DNA from: Deinococcus depolymerans
GTDB lineage: Bacteria > Deinococcota > Deinococci > Deinococcales > Deinococcaceae
Direction of reading: 5' to 3'
Assembly (NCBI RefSeq): GCF_039522025.1
Contig: NZ_BAAADB010000003.1
Coordinates: 320,200-384,199 of the forward strand
DNA length: 64,000 nucleotides
The notes under the pieces were generated by a model. It did not search any database, had not been told where the DNA came from, and worked only from the letters and a program-made list of their open reading frames with translations. Position numbers and translations under genes: made by a program. Below, in pieces: positions 1 to 10,300 of this stretch; the stretch's first letter is position 1, and every line of letters begins with the position of its first letter.

Positions 1-800
1 CCGAGGTGCTGTCCGGCGGGGAACGCGCCCGCGCCGGACTGGCGCTCGTCAGCGGCCTGCGCGCCGACCTGCTGCTGCTGGACGAACCCACCAACCACCT
101 GGACGTGGAGGCCCTGCTGGCTCTGGAGGGCGCGGTGCAGGCGTACGCGGGCGCGGTCGTGATCGTCACGCACGACCGCCGCTTCGCGCGGGAGGTCGCC
201 ACGAGGCTGTGGGTGATCGAGGACGCTGCGCTGCGCGAGGTGGGCGGCTGGGGCAGCCGCGAGTACCGCGACCCGGCCGCCACGTTGCAGGGCGACCCGC
301 CGCCCCCGCCGCCCGCGCCCACGCCCCGGCAACGCCTCGCGCCGCTGGAGGCGCGGCTGGGCAGCCTGCGCGCCGAACTGGACCGCCCGCCCGGCACCCT
401 GACCGGCCGCGAGGAGGCCCGCGTGCGCGCCCAGGCGCACGACCTGCAACAGTCGCTGTACGCCCTGTACGCGCAGGTGTGGCACGAAGCGCAGTACGAC
501 ACCCAGGTCCGCGAGCCGCCCCTGACCGTGCGCGCCCAGCGCCTCGGGGACGCGCCGGGCGAGGGGGGCGGCATGTTCTGGGCCGCGCAGGACCCCACCT
601 GCCCGCACCTCGCCTGGGACGGCCACACCCTGCGCTGGAACGGCACGCCGCCCGCGTGGTTCGGCGCGGCGCTGCTGGGCGGCACCCTGCGGATCCTGTT
701 CGAACGCTGGAACGTGGGCCGCGTGACCCTGGGTGACGGTGGCCCCGTTCTCACGCGCCGCGCTTACTTCGGGCGGCTGGGACTGATCCGCCCCACCTGA
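1..800 (+). CDS. ABC-F family ATPase, C-terminal part (5' end outside window)
   Basis: The visible 265 codons are the second half of a duplicated ABC ATPase without membrane segments (ABC-F, Uup/EttA/YheS type). These proteins act on ribosomes in translation quality control or antibiotic protection. Seen in order: signature LSGGE in the first six codons, Walker B LLLLDEPTNHLD about codons 22-33 with the ABC-F hallmark TNHLD, H-switch THDRRF about codon 56, a charged linker that may be coiled (about 110-160), and a C-terminal stretch rich in Trp and Gly that I cannot name. The reading frame is open at base 3, so the GTG at base 6 is an internal Val and not a start. The subfamily cannot be decided without the N-terminal half. 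Confidence 0.9.
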   Translation, partial: EVLSGGERARAGLALVSGLRADLLLLDEPTNHLDVEALLALEGAVQAYAGAVVIVTHDRRFAREVATRLWVIEDAALREVGGWGSREYRDPAATLQGDPPPPPPAPTPRQRLAPLEARLGSLRAELDRPPGTLTGREEARVRAQAHDLQQSLYALYAQVWHEAQYDTQVREPPLTVRAQRLGDAPGEGGGMFWAAQDPTCPHLAWDGHTLRWNGTPPAWFGAALLGGTLRILFERWNVGRVTLGDGGPVLTRRAYFGRLGLIRPT

Positions 801-859
801 CCGGGCTGGTCCGGGCGGTCCGGGCACGCCTCATGCTGGACCCCGCTATACTTCCGCGC

Positions 860-1315
860 ATGGAAGACCTCATCAAGGGCCGCCTTGGTGGAGCGGACGG
901 TTACGACATCCGCTGCACCATCGACGGCGACACCATCAAGGGCCGCGCGGGCGGAAAACTGCACGGCAAGGACATCAACCTCGAGATCACCGAGCGCGGC
1001 GTGCAGGGCAGCGTCGGCGCGGACCCCGTCAAGATCGAACTGCAGGACGGCGAACTCAAGGGGAACGTCGGCGCGCAGAAACTCACGCTGCGCGGCGTGG
1101 ACCGCGTCACGGGCTTCATGGGTGAACCCATCATCGGCTGGAACGTCGTGGCGCAGCAGACCGGCGAACGCCTGACCGGGCAGCTGGGCAGCACCATCCT
1201 GGGCCGCCCCTTCGACCTGGAACTGGGCAGCGCGCCCGGCTGGGTGGGCACGCTGGTCGCCGTGGTGGCCTTCTACGCCCTGGAACCCCGCGCGAACATC
1301 ACGACCAGCCGTTAA
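860..1315 (+). CDS. Hypothetical 151-aa protein with repeated beta-strand-like segments
   Basis: No family recognised. The protein has short alternating strands with repeated Gly/Asp turns (IKGRLGG, IKGRAGG, LKGNVGA), which suggests a small beta-solenoid or beta-sandwich, and a hydrophobic segment near residues 126-142 (WVGTLVAVVAFYAL) that could be a membrane anchor or a buried strand. There is no signal peptide. I chose ATG 860 over in-frame ATG 833 because a TATACT -10 box at 847-852 ends 7 nt before it, the usual leaderless spacing in this window, and there is no Shine-Dalgarno sequence. It converges on the large tamB-like gene. Confidence 0.7.
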   Translation: MEDLIKGRLGGADGYDIRCTIDGDTIKGRAGGKLHGKDINLEITERGVQGSVGADPVKIELQDGELKGNVGAQKLTLRGVDRVTGFMGEPIIGWNVVAQQTGERLTGQLGSTILGRPFDLELGSAPGWVGTLVAVVAFYALEPRANITTSR

Positions 1316-1331
1316 GGTCAGGACAGCCGCG

Positions 1332-1373
1332 AGAGGGGGGCCGCCCAGGTGCAGACCGGGCGGCCCCCCCTCT
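1332..1373. terminator. Bidirectional GC-rich hairpin between convergent genes
   Basis: Arms at 1335-1346 and 1358-1369 pair over 12 bp (ggggggccgccc / gggcggcccccc). A short outer AGAG/CTCT pairing follows a bulge. The hairpin sits 20 bases past one stop codon and 13 bases past the other, so it probably terminates both genes. The U-tract is weak. Confidence 0.65.
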
Positions 1374-1385
1374 TGGCTGTGCGGG

Positions 1386-4300
1386 TCAGCGGCCGCCGAT
1401 GCGGTAGGTCACGCCGAATCGGAACTTGGTGCCGCGGTCGGCGTCCCCGCTTTCCAGGCCCACGCTGACGTTCGTGCGGGGGTTCAGGTTGTACCCGGCC
1501 TTGAAGCTGGGGCGGATGGACTGCAGGTTCAGGCCGCTCAGCGGCGTCGTGACCCGGAACGTGAAGCGGTTGTCCGGGGTGCTGTACGCCGCGTCGATCA
1601 GGCCGTTGCCGTTCAGGTCCACCTGGTACTGCAGGTACAGGTCCCGGGTCAGGTACGACCCGAGCGTGATGGTCGCCCCCAGCGTGCCGTCCGCGTTCGA
1701 CAGTTGCGGGGTCAGGCGGAACACGTCCAGGCCGAACGCCGTGGCGATGGTGCGTTCCAGTTCGCCCAGGATGAACACGTTCAGGGTGGTCTGCAGGGCG
1801 CTGCTGCCCAGCGCGCCCAGGTTCAGGTTGGTGAGGTTCGGGACGCCGGTGGCGACCAGCGCGTACAGTTCGGCCTCGCTGTACGCAGCCCCGGTGGTCG
1901 GGTCGGCGCAGTCCGGGCTGTCCTGGGTGCAGCGCAGCGTGGTGTTCAGGTCCAGGGCGCTGCTGCCGTCGGCGCGGGTCGTGAACTCGCCCCGCAGGTT
2001 CAGGGTGACCGGTACGCGCTGGCGCAGGCTGTCCGCGCCGGCCGGGGTGGCGTTCACCAGTCCGGCGGCGGTGATGTCGAATTTCGGGTACAGGTTCTCG
2101 CCGCTGAAGGTGACGGCGCTGTCACCCAGCGTGAACTCGTTCTCGCGCAGGTACACGAACCCGCGCTGCGAGCGGATCTCGCCGCTCAGGCGGGGGCGGT
2201 CGCCGGTGCCCGACACCAGCAGTTTCCCGGTGAACTCGGCCCGCACGAGGTTCTCGTCGACCCGGATGCCGTTCGGCGCGCGGACCGGGATGTCGTCGAA
2301 GACCAGCCGTTCCAGGAAGGGCCTGGCCGGGCGGGCCTGCGGGTCCGTCGCGGGCCGCGGGAAGGTCGTGAGCGACTCGGGCAGCGGACTGGCGAAATTG
2401 TCGGTGGTGCGGCCGTTGCGGCCCTTCCCGTCCGCGGCGCCGGTCTGCCCGGGGGCGGGCAGCGTGGCGGGCGCGTTCACGCGGCCCAGGATCAGCCGCG
2501 TGAAGTCCGCCGCGCCGCTCACGCGGATGTTCGTGCCGTCGTCCACGGCGCGCAGGTCGGCGTTGACTGCACTCTCACGGCCGTAGATCAGCGCCAGGGG
2601 GAGGTTGTAGTTGCGGGCGGCCAGCGTCAGGTCCCAGCGGGGCGCGAGGTCACCGCTGAGGGTCAGGGTGCCGGGTCCGGCCGCGTTGCTGCGGCTCAGG
2701 CCGCTCAGGGTCCAGCGGGTGTCGCTCTGCTGCGCCAGCGTCACGGTCGTGTCGGGCAGCGCGCCCAGGACCTGCGGGGCCAGCAGGCCCGTGAAGTCCA
2801 CGCGCGTGCCGCTCAGGCGGCCCAGCGTGAGCTGTCCGGCCAGCGTCACCCGGCCGTTCGAGCCGACCGTGCCGCCGGTCAGGACCGTGCCGCTCCCGCT
2901 GAACGCGCCGCTGTCCGGCAGGTCCCCGGCGAACTGCGGGATCTGCACGCTCAGGCCCGCCACGGCGCCCGTGATGTTCTGCGCGCGGATCAGGCCGCGC
3001 GGCCGCTCGTACGTGCCGGCGGCGCTGAGGGTCAGGCTGCCCTTCAGGTCCGGGTCGAGCGCCGCGAGGCTGGGAATCAGGACCAGCGCGGGCGTGAAGG
3101 TGGTGTTCGAGAACTGCGCGCTCAGGTCCACGCGCCCGCGGGTGTACTGACCGCGCACGTTCCAGGTGCCGGCCCCGCTCAGCTGGATGTTCACGCCGAG
3201 CAGTTCCCGCGCGGCGTACTCCAGCGTGCCGGTGCCGGTCAGGGTTTCCGTGACGGCGGCCGCGCCCTGGCCGGTGGTGCCGCTCACGCGGATACGCTCG
3301 GCCACCACGTTCACCCGCCCGGCCAGCGGGTCGGCCAGCGGGAAGCGGAAGCGGGCCAGGCCGGTCACGACGCCCTCGCCCGGACTGGTGCCCGCGAAGG
3401 CGCCCACGACCGCGCCCAGCGGCAGGGCGCGCAGGGTTCCCTGCCCGAACACCTCGCCGCCGCCCAGGCCGGCCGTGAAGTCCGATTCGCCCAGGAAGCC
3501 GCGGATGCGCCAGTCGCCGGCCACCTGCGTGCCCTCCAGCCGGGCGGGCAGGGTCTTCGGGCCGACCTTCAGGTTGTCGCTGCGGATCACGAAGGTTCCG
3601 CCCCCGTCGCGCAGGTTCGCCTCGCCGCTGATCCGGCCCGACAGGTCCGGGGCGATCTTCAGGTTGCGGACCTCCACGTTGTCCAGTGACGCCCGCACCG
3701 AGTACCCGTCCCCGCTGGGCTGCACGGCCAGCGGTCCCTCCAGCGCGGGCAGCAGGTCCGCGAGCCCGCCGCTGGCGGTCACGGTCGCCTCGCCCATGGC
3801 GTTCACGCCGCGCAGGTCCGCGCGGAAGGTCTGCCCGTTCAGGGCGAGCAGGCCGCTGACGTCCAGTGCCTGACCGGCCACGTCCAGCGGGTAACGGTCC
3901 GCGCTGACCCGACCGGTCAGGCCGGCCGCGTCCGCCCGGACATCCAGGCCGATGGAACCCTGCGCGGCCCGCAGCGTCCCGGCCACCTGCCCGGTCCAGT
4001 CGCGTTCGCCCTGCGCGGCCGTGAAGGTCAGTTCCCCGGCGCTCAGGTCGGCGGTTCCGCGTAGTTGGGGCCGGCCGCCACGCAGCGTCACGGCCGCGTT
4101 CAGGTTCCCGGCCAGCGGCAGGTCCAGGTACGGCAGGCGGTAGGGGCTGCCGAGGTCCGTGACGTTCAGCTGCAACTGCCCGTCCAGCGCGTCGGTCTGC
4201 ACCCGCCCGGACGCGCTGATCAGGCCGCCCACGCCGCGCACGCCCAGCCGGCCCAGGTTCAGGCCCGGCAGGTTCGCGGCCAGCTGACCGGCCTGCCAGC

Positions 4301-7300
4301 GCAGCGTGCCGTCTTTCAGGCCGTCCGAGACGGTCAGGTCCGCGTCGGTCAGGCTCAGGTGGCCCGAGGCGCGCCACTCGCCCCGCCGGACGCTGACGGT
4401 GGCCCGGGGAGCGCTGATCGGCCCGGTGGGCGTGACGCTCAGGGACAGTTCCGGGCGCGTGAGGCTCGCGGCGCCCAGCAGCGTCCACACGCCCCCGCGT
4501 GGCCGCAACTCGACCGCGCCACTGGCCCGCGCTCCCGCGCCGTCCACCAGGCGCAGCTGCACGCCGTCCGCCGAGGCGACCACGCGCAGGCCCGCGCCCA
4601 GCAGGCCTCCCTCGCCCTGCGCGAGCGGTGAGGCGAGGCGGCCACCGGCCGTCAGGACCAGCGGGCGGCTCAGGACGCCGGCCGGTCCGCCGGTCAGGCG
4701 GGCGGTGCCGTGCCAGCCAGTGGTGGGATCGGCCCGCAGGTCCAGCGCCGCCCGCAGCGACTGCGGGCCGAGCAGGGACCCGGTCAGGGTCAGGGCCCGC
4801 GCCGCGTAGGTCGCCTGCACCCGGCCGTCCAGGGTGCCGGTGGCGTTCACGTTCAGGTCCGCGCGCCCATCCAGGCGGGCGCTGCCGTCGACGCTCAGTT
4901 CACTGCCGGCCGCCGAGGCCCGCAGGCCGCTGAGGTTCAGGGCCGGGCCGTCCAGGACCGCGACCACCGCGTTGCTGCCGGCCGCGTTCCGCTGCGTGAG
5001 CGTGCCGCGCAGCCCGTTCAGGGTGGCGCTGACACTGCCGCTCAGGTCCGCCACGGTGACGCCCGCCACCGACGCGCCGCGCGACTGCACGGTCGCGGCG
5101 GCGGTGGGCGAGGCGAGCGTGCCGCCCAGCGTGCCCGTCAGGCTCAGGTCGCCCGCGCCGCCCAGCAGGGACAGCGGGGTCAGCTGCAGGGTGCCGCGCA
5201 GGTCCGGCACGAAGCCGCTCCCGCCCGCGAGGGTCAGGTCGGCGCGGCCGAGGGGACCGGCGTTCAGGGCGTAGCCGCCGCGCCCGTTCCCGCTGAGGAC
5301 CACCGGGCCGTTCAGGCCCGCCACCCGCGCCTGTACGCGGCCCGACAGTTCCGGCCACACGCCGCTCAGGTCCAGGTCCGCGCGACTGCCGCCCGACGTC
5401 AGCGTGCCGTACACCCGCGCCCGCACCCGTCCGGACGCGAGGTTCAGGTCACGCGCCTCGGCGTACACGGTGCCCGAGGCGCTCCCGCGCAGGCCCAGGC
5501 GGGCGTTCAGGGTGGGCGAGGCCACCCGGCCCGACACGGTCACGCGCCCGTCGAGCGCGCCGGTTTGCAGGGTCACGCTGCCCTGCACCGCCGGGTCGGT
5601 CACGGCGCCGCGCAGCGTCAGGTCCGCGCCCAGCTCGCCTCTGTCCAGCGAGGCCGCGTTCAGGTAGGCGCTGTCCACGTCCCGCGCCGTGACCCGCAGG
5701 CCGCCGGGCAGCGAGCCGCTGGCCCGCAGCACGCCGCCGCGCAGGCTGCCGCTCAGGTCGGCATTCAGGGTGCCGGTGCGCGGCACGTACGCCGCCTGCC
5801 CGTACAGGCTGAACGGCCCGCCCTGCGCCTGCACGCCCCTGACGGCCAGCGTGCGCGCCGTGACCTCCCGCAGCCCGCCGGACAGCGAGCCCGTGGCGTT
5901 CACGGTTCCGGCCGCCGTGAGGGCGTCCACGCCCAGCCCGGCGGGCAGCAGGCGCGCGACCCGCAGCGGGGCCTGCGCCGTTCCGGCCCGCAGGGTCAGG
6001 CGGTACTCGCCGCCCTCCAGCGTGCCGCCACCCGAGACCCGCTCGCCGCTCAGGCGCAGGCTGGCGTTCCCGGCGCGGTAGCTGGCGCCCAGGTCGCCCG
6101 TGAAATCCCCGGCACTGTCCAGCACGCGTCCGGTAAAGGAGGCGTTCAGGGCCGCCCAGCTCGCGCCGCCCAGGGTCGCCTGCCCACTCAGGGTCAACTG
6201 GTCGGCGCGGCCCCACAGGGCGCCCGCGTCGAAGGCCTGCAGGTCCAGGGTGCCGCCGGGCCGGAAGGGCAGGTCCGCCGGAAGCTGCCCGGTCACGCGG
6301 GCCTGCCGCGCACCCGTGCCGATCAGCGCCGCGATCTTCAGGCGACCGCCGTCCGTGCCGTCCAGCAGGGCGTCCAGGGCTCCGCCGGGAATGTCACCCA
6401 CGGCCCGCAGGTTTCCGCTGAAGCCCGCCCCGCTGCGCCAGCCGATGGGACCGTTCAGGCGCACCGTGTTCTGGCCGCTCAGGTAGGTGGTGTTCAGCGT
6501 CAGCGCGGCGTTCAGCAGGCCGCCCAGCGCGTTCGCGCCCAGCTGGCCGCGCAGCGCGCCGTTCAGGGGTTCGCCCGTGAACGCCGCGCGGTAGTCGCGT
6601 CCCAGCAGGTGCGCCTGCACCCGCGAGCCCGCCGCGCGCAGTCCGCCCGGACCGTCCGCCAGGACGCCCTGCACGCTCACGTCCGGCCGGGCCAGCGCGC
6701 CGCCGATCTGCGCGGTGTACGTACCGGGCAGCCACTCGTTCAGCGTCGCCCGCGCGCTCAGCTTCAGGGCCGGCAGGACCGTCCCGCTGGCGCGCACACG
6801 GCCCTGCGGCAGGGTCGCCTGCGCGCCGTCCACGCGCAGCACCCCGCCCGAGTAACGCGCCGGGGCGTCAAAGCGCACGCCCGCCGCCACGCCGCTGGCC
6901 TGCACGCGCAGGTCGCCCAGCGTGCCGCCCAGCGCGGCGCTCAGGGTGCCGTCCACGCCCGCGAGGGACCGCAGGTCCGCCACGCTGACACTCCCGGCCG
7001 TCTGCCAGTCCAGCAGCCCCGCGGCGCCCGCTGCCTGCCGCGCAGTCAGGTTCACGGCGGCTCCGGCCAGCGTGCCGCTCAGGGTCACGGCGGCGCGGCG
7101 CGCAAGGTCCGTGCCCGTCAGGTTGGTACCCGTCGCGGTCAGGTTCACGGCGCGGCCCTGGTACGTGCCGGCCACGCGCAGGTCCAGCGCCGAGTCGGCG
7201 CGGCCGGTCAGGGTGGCGCGCAGGTCGTCGAGGGTCAGGGCCGCGTTCGCCTGCGGGTACAGCGGGCCGCGCAGGGTCACGGCGGCCCCGGCCAGGGTGC

Positions 7301-10300
7301 TCTGCAGGTCCGCGGACAGCTGCCCGCGCGAGAGGGTCACGCGGCCCTGCGCGCGCTGCCCCTCGCCCTGGACGCGCACGTTCACGTCGGCGCGGCCACT
7401 GGCGCGGGCCAGCGGGTCGGGCCCGGTCAGGTCCGGCAGGGTCAGGGCCAGGGTCACGCGGCCCGAGGCGCCCGTCAGCACGGGCCGCAGCACCCGCGCG
7501 TCCAGCGTCGCGCCGCTCACGGTCAGCGCCCGGCCGTCGAAGCGCACCGGGACGCGCGTGCCGGGGTGCGTCAGGGTGCCGCTGGCCCGCAGGCCGCGCT
7601 GCCAGTCCACGCGGGCCGTCAGCGTCAGCGGGTCGCCCAGGTAGCGGGTGCCCGCCGTGCCCAGCGCGGCGCCGGTGGGGGAGAGGACCGCGCTGAGCCG
7701 CCCCGCCACGACCTCCGGGCGGACGCTTTCGGGCAGCAGCGCCCGCACCGCCCCCAGGTCCGCACTGACCGCGCCGCCCAGCGCCGGGAGGACCGTCACG
7801 CGGCCCGTCACCGGACCGGTCGGGGCGACCACCAGCCGCGCCGCCTCGCCCAGCACCCGCAGCGTGCCCGGCTGCCCGGACAGCGCGTAGCGGGCGCCCA
7901 GCGCGCCGGACCACGTTCCGCCCCGGTAGGTCAGGCCGCCCACGGTCACGCGCGCCCCGGTCAGGGACCCGGTCAGCGGGAAGGTCTGCGCCGGCACGCT
8001 CAGGCTGGCGGCCCCCGGGCCGTACGACCGGGCGTTCAGGGTCAGGGTGCCGCGCAGGTTCGCCACGCTCCCCCCGGCCTGCGCCGAGAAGTACGGGCCG
8101 GTCACGCGCAGCTTCAGGTTCTCCAGGGTGGCGGGCAGCGTGACCTTCCCGGTCGCCAGGACCGTCTGCCCGGCCAGTTCGCCACGGACCCGCAACTGCC
8201 CGTTCACGGCGGTCACGTCCAGCGGGCCGGCCTTCAGGGTGCCGCTCAGCACGCCGCTCACGGCACTCAGGTCGCCCCGCAGGGTCTGTCCGCCCAGTGT
8301 CAGGCCCTGCGCCTGCACGCTCAGGTTCTCGAAGCCGCGCAGCGTCACCTGCGCCCGCCCGCCCTGCGCGTCGGTGACGGTCACGTTCCCGCGTGGGTCC
8401 AGGCCGGTGCCCTGCACGTTCCCGTCCACGAACAGCCCGCCGCCCAGCGGGCCGCTCACGTCCACGTCGTACCGGCCTGTCGGGAGCGAGGCGGTGCCGC
8501 GCGCACGCAGGCCCTCACCGTCGGTCAGCAGCAGGTTCAGGCCGTCCCACGGGCCGTCCAGGGTCACGGCGTACTGGTCCAGCACACCGCTGGCCGCCAC
8601 CGCGCCCCGGAACGACCCGCCGGGGCCGGGACCCCAGGTCGCGCGGCCCTGCACGCGGCCCGCCTGCCCGAAGGCGGTCAGGGCCTGCTGCCCGGTCACG
8701 CGGGCCAGTCCGGACGCCGCGTCGTACCTGACGTTCAGGTCGCCCCAGGTGCCGCTCGCGGTCAGGCGCGGCGTCAGGGTGCCGCTCAGGTTCACGGCCT
8801 GCGCCGGGAGCGTCACCCCGCCGAACGACAGCGGCCCGGTCTGCCCGGTCACGCGCGCCCGCAGGGCCCCGTACGCTCCAGTCACGTTCAGGTTCAGGGT
8901 CTGCCCCTGCGCACTCACGCGGCCCTGCGCCTGCACGTCCGGGTACACCCGGCCGGACAGCGCCGCCTGCGCGCCCGCGTACGTGACCCGCAGGTCCGCG
9001 CCCAGCGGGCCGCCCGCGCGGGTCAGGGTGCCGGTCACGGCCGCGCCCAGCGCCCGCGCGTTCACGCGGGCCGAGCCGCCCTGGGCGGCCAGGTTCAGGT
9101 CCAGCGTGCCGCCCAGGCCGTCCACGTTCAGCAGGGGCCGCAGCGCCGCGAGGTTCACGCGGCCCGTCGCGTTCCAGCGGTTCCCGTCGATCACGCCGCG
9201 CGCCGTGTCCCCGGCGGTCGTCAGGGTGAAGCGTACGCCCCGGTCCACGCTCAGGACACCCTGAATGTCTGCGCCCTGCACCCGCGCGGTCGTCAGGTAC
9301 GGCGCCTGGAGCTGCGTGTCGGCCAGCACGGTCACGCCGCCCGCCGAGCCGCGCAGGCTGGCGGCCGTGCCGCGCGCCGCAGCGGTCAGGGTCACGCCCG
9401 CCCCGGTCGCCCGCAGCGTCCCGAAGGCCTTCAGGGTGTTCGTGACGGTCAGGTCGCCGGTCACGGCCAGGCCGCCCGTCACGGCCAGGTTGCGCGCCTG
9501 CACGCCGAAAGTGTCGCCGTTCCAGGTCAGGACCTGCGCGCCGCTGCGGAACGTGCCGCGCTGCCGGGTGTAGTTCAGGTTCAGCGGCCCGGCCAGCGTG
9601 TCCCGCACGCCCGGCACGGTCGCCTCCAGCTGCCCGGTCACGTCGCCGCCGGTCAGGTCCAGCCTCCCGCGCCCGCTGAGGATGATGCCCGAGCCGCTCA
9701 GGCCCTGCGCCTGCCACGTGCCCCGGAACGCGCGGTCCAGGTCGATGCGCGCCGCGCCCAGAGCGGCCCGCAGGCCCCGGCGGTCCAGGGCCGCCGTGCC
9801 CGACAGGCCGCTGAACGGCCCGGCCTGCGCGCCGCTGATGGTCGCCCGCAGGTCGTCCGGCGTGCCGCGCACCGCCACCCGGGCCTGCGCGGCCCCGTAG
9901 GTGGGGTTCAGCAGGGCGTTCAGCGTCAGGTCGTTCAGGTTCAGCGTGCCGGACAGCGGGCCGCCCAGCCCCTCGCCGCGCAGCGTCAGGAGGTTCCGCG
10001 CGTCGATGGTGGCGTTCACGTTCAGCGGTTTCTGCCCGAACGCGCCGACCAGCGAGGCCTCCCCGGACTTCCCGAACGCCCAGCGTCCCGCCACTTTCTG
10101 ATCCGACCCGGCCAGCGAGGTCGCCGCGCTGAAGCTCAGGTCGTTCGTCTGGGTCGCCACGTTCCCGTTCTCGCTGAGGAAGGCGTACTTCGCGGTCGCG
10201 TCGCGGAAGCCCACCCCCGCCACCTCACCGGCCCCCTGCGCGGTCGCCGTGACCCGCACGGTCGTCCAGCCGCCCGCCGTGACCTGCAGGTTCAGGTTCC